From: Planctomycetota bacterium
GTDB lineage: Bacteria; Planctomycetota; UBA8742; UBA2392
Assembly (NCBI GenBank): GCA_025993795.1
Contig: JAMQHL010000070.1
Span: 39,832-103,831, forward strand
Length of the DNA stretch: 64,000 nucleotides
Direction of reading: 5' to 3'
The position numbers and the translations under genes are program-made. The stretch's first letter is position 1. The number at the start of each line of letters is the position of its first letter. The notes below the pieces were generated by a model, which was not told the origin of the DNA, searched no databases, and saw only the letters and a list, made by a program, of their open reading frames with translations. Positions 34,102 to 42,071 of the stretch are shown here, in pieces.

Positions 34102-34782
34102 CTACGGCCTGACGCCGGTAAAGGTCGTCGCCGCGGCCTGGATAGTGAACGGCACGTAGCGACCGCCGTCCTGAATCGTGTTCGGTTCCTTCGAAAGGTC
34201 CAGCTCGAAGCGGGGTTCACCCACCAGCTTGACCATGCTCTGCATGCGACCTGACAGCGAACGCAGTTCGCTTACCGTCAGCACGTCACTCTGCTCAATC
34301 TGGATATAGCCCGTGCCACTGAGGCGGCGCGTGCCCATCAGCTCTTTCGAGCCGGCAGTCGGGTCGCGTTCGGCCTGGACAGATGTTCCAACCAGTTCCT
34401 GCTGCCCAACCTGCAGCATGTTGTACCAGAACTCGGCCGACTTCGGGTAATGGTCGGCAATGTCGCGCATCAACGGCGTGAAGTACGGCCGGTTCTGGCG
34501 CACATCAAGGTCTTCAGTCCAGGCCTCAATGATTGCGTTGCGGCGCTTCTTTGCCTTCGGCTTCTCGATGCTGATTTCAAGCTCAATGGCTTCGTTGCTT
34601 GCCTTCTTTGACAGGATGTCAGCCTCAACCCTTTCCAGCGCCGTCATTTCCTGCCAGAACAGGCTGCCGACAACAATTGCAAGCAGGCCGCTCAGAAACA
34701 GGATCGTGACAATTCCAAGGAAAATCACGCGCCGTCGCTGGCGTGACTTGGCTTTGTCCTTGATCAGGTTCAGTTCAAACAT
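34102..34782 (-). CDS. pilN: Type IV pilus inner-membrane protein PilN
   Basis: 226 aa. It opens with the family's MFELNLIKDKAKSRQRRR, whose N-terminal peptide binds PilM in the cytoplasm (compare the INLLP motif), followed by one membrane helix (VIFLGIVTILFLSGLLAIVV) and a periplasmic coiled coil plus alpha/beta domain. In order between pilM and pilO. Confidence 0.88.
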   Translation of the reverse strand: MFELNLIKDKAKSRQRRRVIFLGIVTILFLSGLLAIVVGSLFWQEMTALERVEADILSKKASNEAIELEISIEKPKAKKRRNAIIEAWTEDLDVRQNRPYFTPLMRDIADHYPKSAEFWYNMLQVGQQELVGTSVQAERDPTAGSKELMGTRRLSGTGYIQIEQSDVLTVSELRSLSGRMQSMVKLVGEPRFELDLSKEPNTIQDGGRYVPFTIQAAATTFTGVRP

Positions 34783-34836
34783 TTCATGTCCCCCCGGTCC
34801 CAGTCAGCACAAGTGCAGGTGCAGTAATCTGCGCCC

Positions 34837-36111
34837 CTACAGTGACCGCATTGCCAGTCCGGTTGCTATTGCCATCATTGGCCCAAGTTCGTCCAGGAAG
34901 TTCGGCGGGTACTTGCCCGCAACCCCCCCGACGTCAATGCGCGCAAACGGGTTCCAGAGGTCCGTCGGCACGCCAAGCTGGCCGGCAAAAAACTCCTGGA
35001 TGTCAGGAAACTTCGCAGTACCACCGCAAAGCCGCACTTTGTCAATGCGCGGCACAATGCGGCGATTGATGTAGTACTTGAACGTGTCCTGGATTTCGCT
35101 GATCAGGTCACCCAGCGCGTCCGCAAGCACCGCGCGGTTGGCGGAAATACGCTGCGCCGCATTCATGCCGCTTTGCGTCTGGGCCGATGCCTCAAAGCCT
35201 TCTTCACCAGTCAGCGTGTCTGCACCGCTGGTGAAGCCGGTTTCATCGTTGTCGAGCAGCACATACTCTTCGTTGCCCTCGTCAATCGGTTCAAAGCCTT
35301 CGGTTTCGCCGCCGAAGCCTTCGGTTTCGGCGCCGAACTCGGCTTCAGCACCGCCGCCGCCATCCAGGTCGTCAAGGGGTGTGTACGACGCCTCGCGCTT
35401 GCGCTTTTCGGCCTGCGGCAGATCCAGGCCATAGATCTCGCTGATGGCGCGGGAAAGCATGTCGCCGCCGGTGGCGATATCGCGCACGAAGCAGCGGTGC
35501 GGGCCGTTCATGATGGACAGGTTGGTAAAGCGCGCGCCGATGTTTACCAGCGCCACGGTTTCGCGCTCGTTGACGCCTTCGGTTTCGGTGTAGGCATTGG
35601 CCAGGGCCAGTGTGTCGATATCCAGCACTACCGGGTCAAAGCCTGCGGCCTTCAGCAGCACGAAGCGCTTGTCCACTTCTTCGCGGTGGACGGCGACGAC
35701 AAGGCCTTCCATGACGGGCTTGCCTTCTTCCATCAGTTCGTCGAACAGCACAAAGTCGAGTGCTGCCTGGGCAAGGTCGAAGGGAATGATCTGTTCCGCT
35801 TCAAAGCGGATGGCCTGTTCCACTTCGCCCTTGGGAATTGATGGAAACTTGAACAGTCGAGGTGCCACGCGCGGCCCGGAAACAGCGAACGCGCAGGGTT
35901 TGCGGGCGAATGAGCCGTCCTGCGAAACCCGCTCAAGCGCCCGAAGCGGCGCTTCGGCAATGGCTTGGGGCGACTCCTCGGGGTGGAACTCGCTTCGGCG
36001 TATGTCGGCTTGTCCGACGCTGCGCAGAGCAAAGCCCGAGCTGGTGCGCTTGAGCGCCACAGCCTTGACAGAGGAAGTCCCGACATCAATGCCAACGGCT
36101 AAGGTTGCCAT
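34837..36111 (-). CDS. pilM: Type IV pilus actin-like ATPase PilM with acidic insertion
   Basis: 424 aa, longer than the usual ~350. Actin-like fold: phosphate-1 loop VGIDVGTSSVKAVAL, connect/phosphate-2 segment VALVNIGARFTNLSIM, and the adenosine motif LCGGTAKFPDIQEFF. Residues ~240-310 (about 35180-35390) are a strongly acidic, Gly-rich insertion with a repeated EGFGGETEGFE unit that is not part of the PilM core. A good promoter lies 50 bp upstream and GGAAGGG precedes the ATG. First gene of the operon. Confidence 0.92.
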   Translation of the reverse strand: MATLAVGIDVGTSSVKAVALKRTSSGFALRSVGQADIRRSEFHPEESPQAIAEAPLRALERVSQDGSFARKPCAFAVSGPRVAPRLFKFPSIPKGEVEQAIRFEAEQIIPFDLAQAALDFVLFDELMEEGKPVMEGLVVAVHREEVDKRFVLLKAAGFDPVVLDIDTLALANAYTETEGVNERETVALVNIGARFTNLSIMNGPHRCFVRDIATGGDMLSRAISEIYGLDLPQAEKRKREASYTPLDDLDGGGGAEAEFGAETEGFGGETEGFEPIDEGNEEYVLLDNDETGFTSGADTLTGEEGFEASAQTQSGMNAAQRISANRAVLADALGDLISEIQDTFKYYINRRIVPRIDKVRLCGGTAKFPDIQEFFAGQLGVPTDLWNPFARIDVGGVAGKYPPNFLDELGPMMAIATGLAMRSL

Positions 36112-36161
36112 GGGCCCTTCCGGGTAATAAGAGACGAAGTAGTTTTGAGCAACAGGCAGCG

Positions 36162-36190
36162 AAGATAGAGATGGTGGGAAAAGTAGTCAA
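36162..36190 (-). promoter_or_regulatory. Sigma-70-type promoter of the pilM operon
   Basis: The minus strand reads TTGACT (36190-36185), a 17-nt spacer, then TATCTT (36167-36162). Five and four matches to consensus with ideal spacing. Expected start near 36155, a ~45-nt leader. Confidence 0.6.
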
Positions 36191-36280
36191 CCCCCCACGG
36201 CACAAGCAGATACGCAAGCGGCGACCATGCAAAAAGGCTGACAGCGTACGAATGTGACACCCGGCCGCTGTGCGTTTCGT

Positions 36281-38425
36281 CTACTTCAGGATTGAGAATA
36301 AGTTGGCGTAGTCGTCAGTCCAGGGCTGGATTTCTGAGCCGCCGTACACGTCCATCGGCATGCCAAGGGTCCCTGGCCAATGTCCGTCGTCATCTTCAAA
36401 CCGGGGCCACGTCTGGCGTAGCCGCTCAACATGAACCGCAAGCTTCTCTATCGTCTCCCTGTTGCGGGTCAGGATCATCCAGTCGGCAGGTGTCGTCGCT
36501 TCTCTAATGCTTCCCTTCGATGACCATCCAGCAACGGACAACCCTGTTCTCATTGCAGACATCCGCACGACGGGACGCAAGTCGAGGTGTCTATTCGAGA
36601 CGTTCACCAAGATGACCCCGTTAGGCTTCAAGTGGCGATTGTACAGGTCAAAAGCTTCGCGTGTCACAACATGGATCGGGATCGAATCACTCGTAAAAAC
36701 ATCCAAGATCAGGATATCAAATCCCTGCGGTTCCTCGCTCTCCAGCGATAGCCGGGCATCCCCAAGAATGACTTCATACTGTGCCTCTGTTCTACGCAGG
36801 TAGAAAAAATACTCCTCCGCGATGTATTCTGCGTCGGGATTGATCTCATAAAATCGAATGTGGTCGTTGGCCTTTCCATAGACAGCAACTGAGCCGGTAC
36901 CCAGACCTAGCACACCAATGCGGCGGTTGGGTTGGTCGGCGGTGACTTCCATTACTATTCCAATTCCGGAGTTTGGCCCATAGTACGACGTCGGCCTGTC
37001 AGCCCAATTCTCGGCCAACACCTGAAAGCCGTGCGTAGTCGTGCCCGATAACAGAACCCGCATGACGGCTTCATCCTCGGTTTCGGGCTCGGATTGCTCG
37101 ACGCGAAACACGCCATAGAAACTGCGACTGATGTATATGGCGGTTGAGGTGTCGCGATGAACGCCGTAGCCACCAACACCCAGTATGCCAAAGACGATTA
37201 TCGCACAGGCCGCCCATGCCACCTTCAACCGACCTTGGAACATGGGGCTTTGCTCGTCACGAGCATGGCACACCATGACAAGAAGGACCGTAAGCAACAC
37301 GGAAATCAGGTACTCGAGATGGACCGGAAACAACAACGGTGACAACAACGCGACCGACACGCCGCCAATCGCACCTCCAAGAGAAATGCACATGTAGAAC
37401 TTCGTCAGCGACTTGACGGCCGGCCGGAGACGGTACACCTCGCCGTGGCAAACCATCGTCAACACGAACAGCGAGATGCACGCAGTTGCTATGGCTGGCC
37501 ACAAACCGAAGTCAACGTGAAACGCGAACAGCAACGCGGCCGCGACCGCGCCCAGCATTGCGAGTGCCAGGAAAGACATGCGGGGGTACCAGCGGGCGTG
37601 GGCAAACGTAAGGATGAATGACAGCAAGTAGATACTCAGAGGTATGACCCACAGGAAGGGTATGCTCGCTACGTCCACGCAAATGTGGTTCGTAAACGCA
37701 ATCAGCAACATCGTTCCGCACGCCGGCAGCAGGATCCAGCGCAAAACAGGTTGCCTGGCTTTGTCCGCGTCTGCATCGCCTGTGGCGGCTGTTTCTGCAA
37801 TGCCCGCCTCGGGCACTGGCGCAGAGGGCGAGACGGACTTCGCGCGCAAGCTCAAGAACGCTACACTTGCGCACAGCACTGCGAACACCCCGAACCCGAT
37901 GGACCAGTTCACAGCCTGGTCGGTCCGGCCCCACAGCGGCTCAAACACAAACGGATAGCTCAACAGCGCCAGCAGCGAACCGACATTGCTCAGCGCATAC
38001 AGCGCATAGGGCGAACGTCGGGGGTACATGCGGCCGAACCATGCTTGCAGCAGCGGCCCGGTCGCTGACAGTGCAAAGAACGGCAGCCCCACCGTGACCA
38101 GCAGCAGCAGCAGAATGTGAAGCATCGGGTCTTCCGCGCCTGTCGGCTTCAACGTCTCTGGCGGAATGATCGGAAGCAGCAAAGCCGCCCCGCCCAGCAC
38201 CGCACAGTGAATGATGGCCTGTACCAACGGCTTGGCGCGCGAGTTCAGGACGTGGGCATAGGCGTAGCCTGCCAGCAGCACGATCTGGAAGAAGCTGAGC
38301 GCAACGCTCCAGACACCGGCAGTGCCGCCGAACCATGGCAGGATGTACTTGGCAATCAAGGGCTGAATCTGGAACAGCAAAAACGCGCTGACGAACACAG
38401 TAAAGGCCAGAATCACGAATCGCAT
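36281..38425 (-). CDS. Polytopic membrane protein fused to a spermidine-synthase-like methyltransferase fold
   Basis: 714 aa. The first ~430 residues contain roughly 11-12 hydrophobic segments (FVILAFTVFVSAFLLFQIQP and onward). The C-terminal ~270 residues carry a Rossmann fold of the spermidine-synthase type: GVLGLGTGSVAVYGK, the acidic YEINPDAEYIAEE, ILGDARLSLE and DILILDVFTSDSIP. The fold binds decarboxylated SAM or SAM; polyamine synthase activity is not demonstrated for these fused proteins, and the substrate is unknown. GGCGGTC-rich upstream with no clear ribosome site. Flanked by the pilM promoter region and the 83-bp tandem repeat. Confidence 0.85.
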   Translation of the reverse strand: MRFVILAFTVFVSAFLLFQIQPLIAKYILPWFGGTAGVWSVALSFFQIVLLAGYAYAHVLNSRAKPLVQAIIHCAVLGGAALLLPIIPPETLKPTGAEDPMLHILLLLLVTVGLPFFALSATGPLLQAWFGRMYPRRSPYALYALSNVGSLLALLSYPFVFEPLWGRTDQAVNWSIGFGVFAVLCASVAFLSLRAKSVSPSAPVPEAGIAETAATGDADADKARQPVLRWILLPACGTMLLIAFTNHICVDVASIPFLWVIPLSIYLLSFILTFAHARWYPRMSFLALAMLGAVAAALLFAFHVDFGLWPAIATACISLFVLTMVCHGEVYRLRPAVKSLTKFYMCISLGGAIGGVSVALLSPLLFPVHLEYLISVLLTVLLVMVCHARDEQSPMFQGRLKVAWAACAIIVFGILGVGGYGVHRDTSTAIYISRSFYGVFRVEQSEPETEDEAVMRVLLSGTTTHGFQVLAENWADRPTSYYGPNSGIGIVMEVTADQPNRRIGVLGLGTGSVAVYGKANDHIRFYEINPDAEYIAEEYFFYLRRTEAQYEVILGDARLSLESEEPQGFDILILDVFTSDSIPIHVVTREAFDLYNRHLKPNGVILVNVSNRHLDLRPVVRMSAMRTGLSVAGWSSKGSIREATTPADWMILTRNRETIEKLAVHVERLRQTWPRFEDDDGHWPGTLGMPMDVYGGSEIQPWTDDYANLFSILK

Positions 38426-38577
38426 GGTGTCGCCCTGGAGTAGGCGGTCAGCCTAACAAGCAAGCCCAAGATCGCCAACCATGGTGGCACAGGCAAGTGG
38501 CATCGGCGCCCCGCCAATGGAGTTAAGACGGGCTTCGAGCACGTGTGCAGGTGTTGTGCGCGTCCCGCGCGCACCTG

Positions 38578-38743
38578 CACCCGGGACGGGTGCCACACAT
38601 GCAGGCCGGGGGCCTGCTGCACGTGCAGGCTGGAAGCCCACATCACGCAATGCCGCGTCGCACCCGGGACGGGGGCCACGCTTGCAGGCCGGAGGCCTGC
38701 TATACGTGCGGGCTGGAAGCCCACATCACGCAATGCCGCATCG
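38578..38743. repeat. 83-bp tandem repeat, two copies
   Basis: Copy 1 is 38578-38660 and copy 2 is 38661-38743, directly adjoining. Both begin CACCCGGGACGG, hold an inner palindrome GCAGGCCGGRGGCCTGC, then GGCTGGAAGCCCACATCACG, and end CAATGCCGC. The partial word GCGCGTCCCGCGCGC precedes them. The GGCCGGAGGCC core is shared with the RAYT-flanking repeats at 61532 and 62250, so this is probably a REP/BIME-like element. It fills the 383-bp gap 38426-38808, which has no gene. Confidence 0.8.
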
Positions 38744-38757
38744 GGGTGTTAAAGACT

Positions 38758-38779
38758 GCCCCCGGCTTACGCCGGGGGC
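38758..38779 (-). terminator. Terminator-like hairpin after the pseudopilin gene
   Basis: GCCCCCGGC and GCCGGGGGC pair across a 4-nt loop; on the minus strand AGTCTTTAA follows. Strong stem, weak U-tract. Confidence 0.5.
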
Positions 38780-38808
38780 TCAGACGGGCTCACTTCGGAT
38801 CGCTGCGT

Positions 38809-39426
38809 TCAATTTACGTTGCGTAGCGTTACTGCTAACTGCACGTGGGCAACTTCGTTGTTCTCGACAGACTCCATGTCCACGTTGAAGTTGTTGTTTG
38901 ACGTGCGGCGAATCGTGAACAGCTCAATGCCGGACTGGTCAAAGCGGATCTCCCAGGCATCGTCGGCCACCAGGTTGGCGTTTGCGTCGGGCATACTGAT
39001 GCGCCGCACACTGCACGGGTCGGTCCAGGGCAGAGCCGTCGAACGGTACGACTCCCAGGTAATGAACACGCGCTGTGAAGTTTCGGCGACCGGGTCATAT
39101 TCGACGGCCCGGAACTGCGCGCGGTGGCCATGAAAGCCGCCCGTCGGCGCATAGTAGCCCGAACCGTTGCCAACGGCCGTCTCGTTGAAGAAGGCAGTCA
39201 GGTTGCTGGTCGGATACATCAAGTCTTCTGCCGTACGTGCATCGAATGAAAGCTGGCGCACCAGGTCAACGCGCGTAGTGGCCTCGGCGAAGTCGGCCGA
39301 CTGCGCAAGCCCCTGGTACAGCATGACCATGACGACGTACATGCCCATGATCAGGATGATGGAGCCGGCCATTGCCAGTGTAAGCTCGATCAGCGTAAAA
39401 CCGCGACTTTTCCGTTTGCGATTCAT
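38809..39426 (-). CDS. Type IV pilin-like minor pseudopilin
   Basis: 205 aa from the ATG at 39426 (GGAG 6 nt upstream). Class III signal peptide: basic MNRKRKSRG, the prepilin peptidase site G|FTLIE, then the hydrophobic helix LTLAMAGSIILIMGMYVVM. The body is an alpha/beta domain of PilW/GspJ size with VEYDPVAETSQRVFITWE. Follows a second pseudopilin by 41 bp; both probably prime or modify the pilus built from the pilin at 40232. Confidence 0.85.
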   Translation of the reverse strand: MNRKRKSRGFTLIELTLAMAGSIILIMGMYVVMVMLYQGLAQSADFAEATTRVDLVRQLSFDARTAEDLMYPTSNLTAFFNETAVGNGSGYYAPTGGFHGHRAQFRAVEYDPVAETSQRVFITWESYRSTALPWTDPCSVRRISMPDANANLVADDAWEIRFDQSGIELFTIRRTSNNNFNVDMESVENNEVAHVQLAVTLRNVN

Positions 39427-39467
39427 GGCTTCTCCGGTTGCGCCCTTGCGGGCAACAGTCTGGTACC

Positions 39468-40004
39468 CTAGCGGGCGATACGGGTTTCCTGCTGCATACT
39501 GTAGGTTGAGCCGGTACCGACGAAATCGCCCCACTGGACCACAATCACGACTTGCCGGTAGTAGTAGTCGACGTTACCGGTGCCGTTGTTCCAGGAGGTG
39601 AATACGCGAAAGTCGTTTACCGCCGCGCCAACGGGATCGTTGTAAAGCAGGCGGGCCCTCACGCGGTAGTTGTACCCGTCCAGCACGATGGGCTTAAACT
39701 TGCCAGGCTGATTCCAGGCCGGGTCCGGCGATGCGAATGCGTAACCGAAGGGCAGAAAGTTGCCGGCGCCGGCATCGGCAGCGGTCCAGCCGGCGAGGCC
39801 GTTGTATTCAGGTGCGCGCCAGGATTCAGCTTCGCGCTCGGCCAGGAACAACCCGTTCTGGTCGTGCCAGGTGTTGATCTCCTGCATGCGAGCGTTGCTG
39901 TAGTACGCGAGGCCGGCGAGGGAGACGATGGTTACAATGATTGTCGCCACGCCGACCTCAACGAGACTCATACCTCTGCGGCGACTGCGAAGGACTTTCT
40001 GCAT
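39468..40004 (-). CDS. Type IV pilin-like minor pseudopilin (PilV-like)
   Basis: 178 aa from the ATG at 40004, which has GGAG 6 nt upstream; an in-frame ATG at 40016 is a weaker alternative. Leader MQKVLRSRRRG, cleavage site G|MSLVE, then the hydrophobic helix VGVATIIVTIVSLAGLAYYS, the pattern of PilV/GspI minor pilins with Met replacing Phe at mature position 1. The C-terminal half is rich in aromatic residues (WNNGTGNVDYYYRQVVIVVQ). Confidence 0.85.
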   Translation of the reverse strand: MQKVLRSRRRGMSLVEVGVATIIVTIVSLAGLAYYSNARMQEINTWHDQNGLFLAEREAESWRAPEYNGLAGWTAADAGAGNFLPFGYAFASPDPAWNQPGKFKPIVLDGYNYRVRARLLYNDPVGAAVNDFRVFTSWNNGTGNVDYYYRQVVIVVQWGDFVGTGSTYSMQQETRIAR

Positions 40005-40176
40005 GGCACGCTCCATGGTTGAATCGTACACAAACAATACATTCTGATAGCGAGGTGGGCAAGGTAAAAGGCATTTAATGCCAGAAAATCTTACGCTGAT
40101 GCGAAATACGTTCGCTGTCGGCGTTCCGAAGCTCCGCACGGCTCATGATAGCGGTGTGCCGGCCGTGTGAAAGCCG

Positions 40177-40209
40177 AAAAAACAAACCGGGCCCGCGCAG
40201 CGGGCCCGG
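40177..40209 (-). terminator. Strong terminator after the major pilin gene
   Basis: On the minus strand CCGGGCCCGC pairs with GCGGGCCCGG across a 3-nt loop, followed by TTTGTTTTTT. It lies about 20 bp after the pilin stop, separating pilA from the pseudopilins. Confidence 0.88.
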
Positions 40210-40231
40210 CTGGAAAACGCACATCTGTTGA

Positions 40232-40639
40232 TTACGGAACCCAGACAAACGTGCCGTCGCCGCCTGCCATGGCGAAGGTCAGTGTGCAGGTGCCGTCGGT
40301 TGCGAGATTGTTGATGGATTTTGCGGATATTGTTGCAGCGGCCGCAGCCCCACCAACTGCATCATTCACTGTAAAGTACTTGCCGGTAAGTTCGCCAGCG
40401 GCCACACCGCTACCACCCGCGTCAATCGAGGTCGTCAGCTTTGTCGGCATCTTGCCGGTCTTGGCGAAGGCAACGCGTGCCTGGTTCTTCATGGAACCGA
40501 GCTGCTGTTCGCCCTCTGAGCGACGTGCGTCGCGTGTGTTGGCTGTGATCAGCGGAATGGCCGCGAGGGCGAGAATGCCCACGATGACCACCACGATCAA
40601 CAGCTCGATCAAGGTGAAACCCTTTTTTTGCTTCTTCAT
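40232..40639 (-). CDS. pilA: Major type IV pilin / pseudopilin (PilA-like)
   Basis: 135 aa from the ATG at 40639 (GGAG 8 nt upstream). Short leader MKKQKKG, canonical cleavage site G|FTLIELL, and the conserved helix IVVVIVGILALAAIPL. The body (about 100 residues) is rich in Ala, Thr and Gly with two Cys-free beta segments and ends GDGTFVWVP. Size and signature fit a small type IVa pilin or a GspG-like pseudopilin. It has its own promoter, a strongly structured 5' leader and a strong terminator, as expected of an abundant single-gene transcript. Confidence 0.9.
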   Translation of the reverse strand: MKKQKKGFTLIELLIVVVIVGILALAAIPLITANTRDARRSEGEQQLGSMKNQARVAFAKTGKMPTKLTTSIDAGGSGVAAGELTGKYFTVNDAVGGAAAAATISAKSINNLATDGTCTLTFAMAGGDGTFVWVP

Positions 40640-40695
40640 AGTTTTTCTCCGGACATTGCCCAACAGGGCGGAAACCAACGGTAGAGGACAGAATT

Positions 40696-40772
40696 GAAAG
40701 GAGGTATGTACCCTTTGTAAAGCAGAAAACCTCAAACTTCACAAGCTTTCTGCCTTTGGTTCATACCTTTCC
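40696..40772 (-). ncRNA. Long imperfect stem-loop in the pilA leader
   Basis: The 77-nt minus-strand segment folds back on itself: GGTATG with CATACC, ACC with GGT, and AAAGGCAGAAA with TTTCTGCTTT (one bulged G), leaving a ~14-nt apical loop. In total about 22-24 pairs in a nested arm. Its 5' end is only ~9 nt after the predicted transcription start, and its 3' end is 56 nt before the pilin start codon. It may be a stabilising 5' hairpin or a regulatory leader; a cis-acting element, not a separate RNA gene. Confidence 0.55.
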
Positions 40773-40787
40773 TTCCTGCGTGTCACC

Positions 40788-40816
40788 AAAATATCATGGC
40801 CAACGGTGGGTGTCCA
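40788..40816 (-). promoter_or_regulatory. Sigma-70-type promoter for pilA
   Basis: The minus strand reads TGGACA, a 17-nt spacer, then TATTTT (five and four matches to consensus). A start near 40781 puts the leader hairpin at the very 5' end of the mRNA. The rest of the 306-bp gap (40817-40945) shows no further feature, and no sigma-54 type site was seen. Confidence 0.5.
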
Positions 40817-40945
40817 ATAGAATTCGCGAAAATTCCTAGTCTGGACCCTTAGAATCAACCGCAAACGCCTATGCCACATGGCTTTGGGGCCGTAACATTA
40901 AAATCTTACGCGCCTGTCGGCCATGGCGCTGGAAGGACAGGCCAC

Positions 40946-42061
40946 TTATGGCTTGGCGCTCTCATCCAGGAAGGCATCCATCTCGTTGATCATCTCGCCG
41001 ACGCGCGCATAACGGTCGTTGGGGTTGCGGGCCATGGCCCGGGCGATCAGGCGGCTGATACTCTCGGGCACTGTCGGATTGGCCTGGCTGGCGGTTCTGG
41101 CCTCATCGAACAGCACGCGCTTCATCACATCGTACTGGTTATCGCCCTCAAACGGCCGTTGGCCTGTCAAGGTTTCAAACAGCGTGACGCCCAGGCTGTA
41201 GATGTCTGAACGCTCGGTGATTTCGTGGCGGCCGCCCTCAATCTGCTCGGGGCTCATGTACGCGGGCGTGCCCAGGCTGATGCCGGTGGCGGTCAGGATC
41301 TGGCTTGTCTTGTGGAACGCGAGACCGAAGTCAACGATTTTGACCTGTCCGTCGCGGCCGATCATGACGTTGCTGGGCTTGATGTCGCGGTGGATCACGC
41401 CGTGCTGGTGGGCAAAGGCCACGCCACGGGCGGCATCGCGTACGATTTCAACGCCGTGGTACGGGCCCAGGTGGCCGCGGTCATGGACCAGCTCTCGCAG
41501 GCTGCGGCCGTCAAGGTACTCCATGACATAGTAGTAGAAGTCCTCTTCCTGGCCGAAGTCGAAGACGCGCACGATGTTGGGGTGTACGAGGCTGGTGATG
41601 GTTTCGATTTCGCGCTTGAAGCGCTCAACATCCTGCGGGTCGCTGACGGTTTGCAGCGGCAGCACCTTCAACGCAACGGTCTGGCCGTCGCTGCGGCGTT
41701 CGCCCTTGAAAATAATGCCCATGGCGCCGCGCGCGATCTGGCGCAGCTTGTGGTAGCCGCCCAGGGCCTTGGGGTACATCTCGCTGTGGCGCTCGTTGCC
41801 GTCGCCGGCGCGGCCGCTGCTGACAATGCTGCTGGGCTGAATGCCTTCGGCAATGCGGCGCGACGCCAGCTCGGCGGCCAGTATGCCGACGGCGGCTGCC
41901 ACATCACCGGGCAGAAACCCGCGACGCGATGCGGCAGTGCCCATGTCGCGCGCTTCGCCGCTGTCTACGGCGTTGAACAGCTCCTCGACCTGGCGTGCAG
42001 TAAGCAAGCCGGTGATGGAAGCGACGTGTGCAAACAATCGGTCGTAGCGGTGTGCGCTCAT
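40946..42061 (-). CDS. Soluble Ser/Thr protein kinase with N-terminal helical module
   Basis: 371 aa. Residues ~1-85 contain helical modules ([20 protein letters not shown], then [20 protein letters not shown]) similar in style to those of the kinase at 19058. Hanks kinase domain ~101-350: [11 protein letters not shown] (glycine loop), [32 protein letters not shown] and RSDIYSLGV. No membrane helix, so cytoplasmic. Downstream of the glycan gene set by 10 bp and upstream of pilA, so it may control either; the substrate is unknown. Confidence 0.92.
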   Translation of the reverse strand: MSAHRYDRLFAHVASITGLLTARQVEELFNAVDSGEARDMGTAASRRGFLPGDVAAAVGILAAELASRRIAEGIQPSSIVSSGRAGDGNERHSEMYPKALGGYHKLRQIARGAMGIIFKGERRSDGQTVALKVLPLQTVSDPQDVERFKREIETITSLVHPNIVRVFDFGQEEDFYYYVMEYLDGRSLRELVHDRGHLGPYHGVEIVRDAARGVAFAHQHGVIHRDIKPSNVMIGRDGQVKIVDFGLAFHKTSQILTATGISLGTPAYMSPEQIEGGRHEITERSDIYSLGVTLFETLTGQRPFEGDNQYDVMKRVLFDEARTASQANPTVPESISRLIARAMARNPNDRYARVGEMINEMDAFLDESAKP

Positions 42062-42071
42062 GGGCTGTGCA

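Noticed and set aside
36281..38425. Spermidine synthase (speE)
   Set aside because: The Rossmann motifs match the fold, but the membrane fusion and altered substrate loop make a polyamine role unproven, so no gene symbol was given.
38545..38745. CRISPR array
   Set aside because: Only two units of 83 bp that adjoin directly without spacers, and no cas genes nearby. It is a tandem repeat.
40640..40945. Sigma-54 promoter for pilA
   Set aside because: Many pilA genes use sigma-54, but no GG-N10-GC element with proper spacing was found; a sigma-70-type site fits better.
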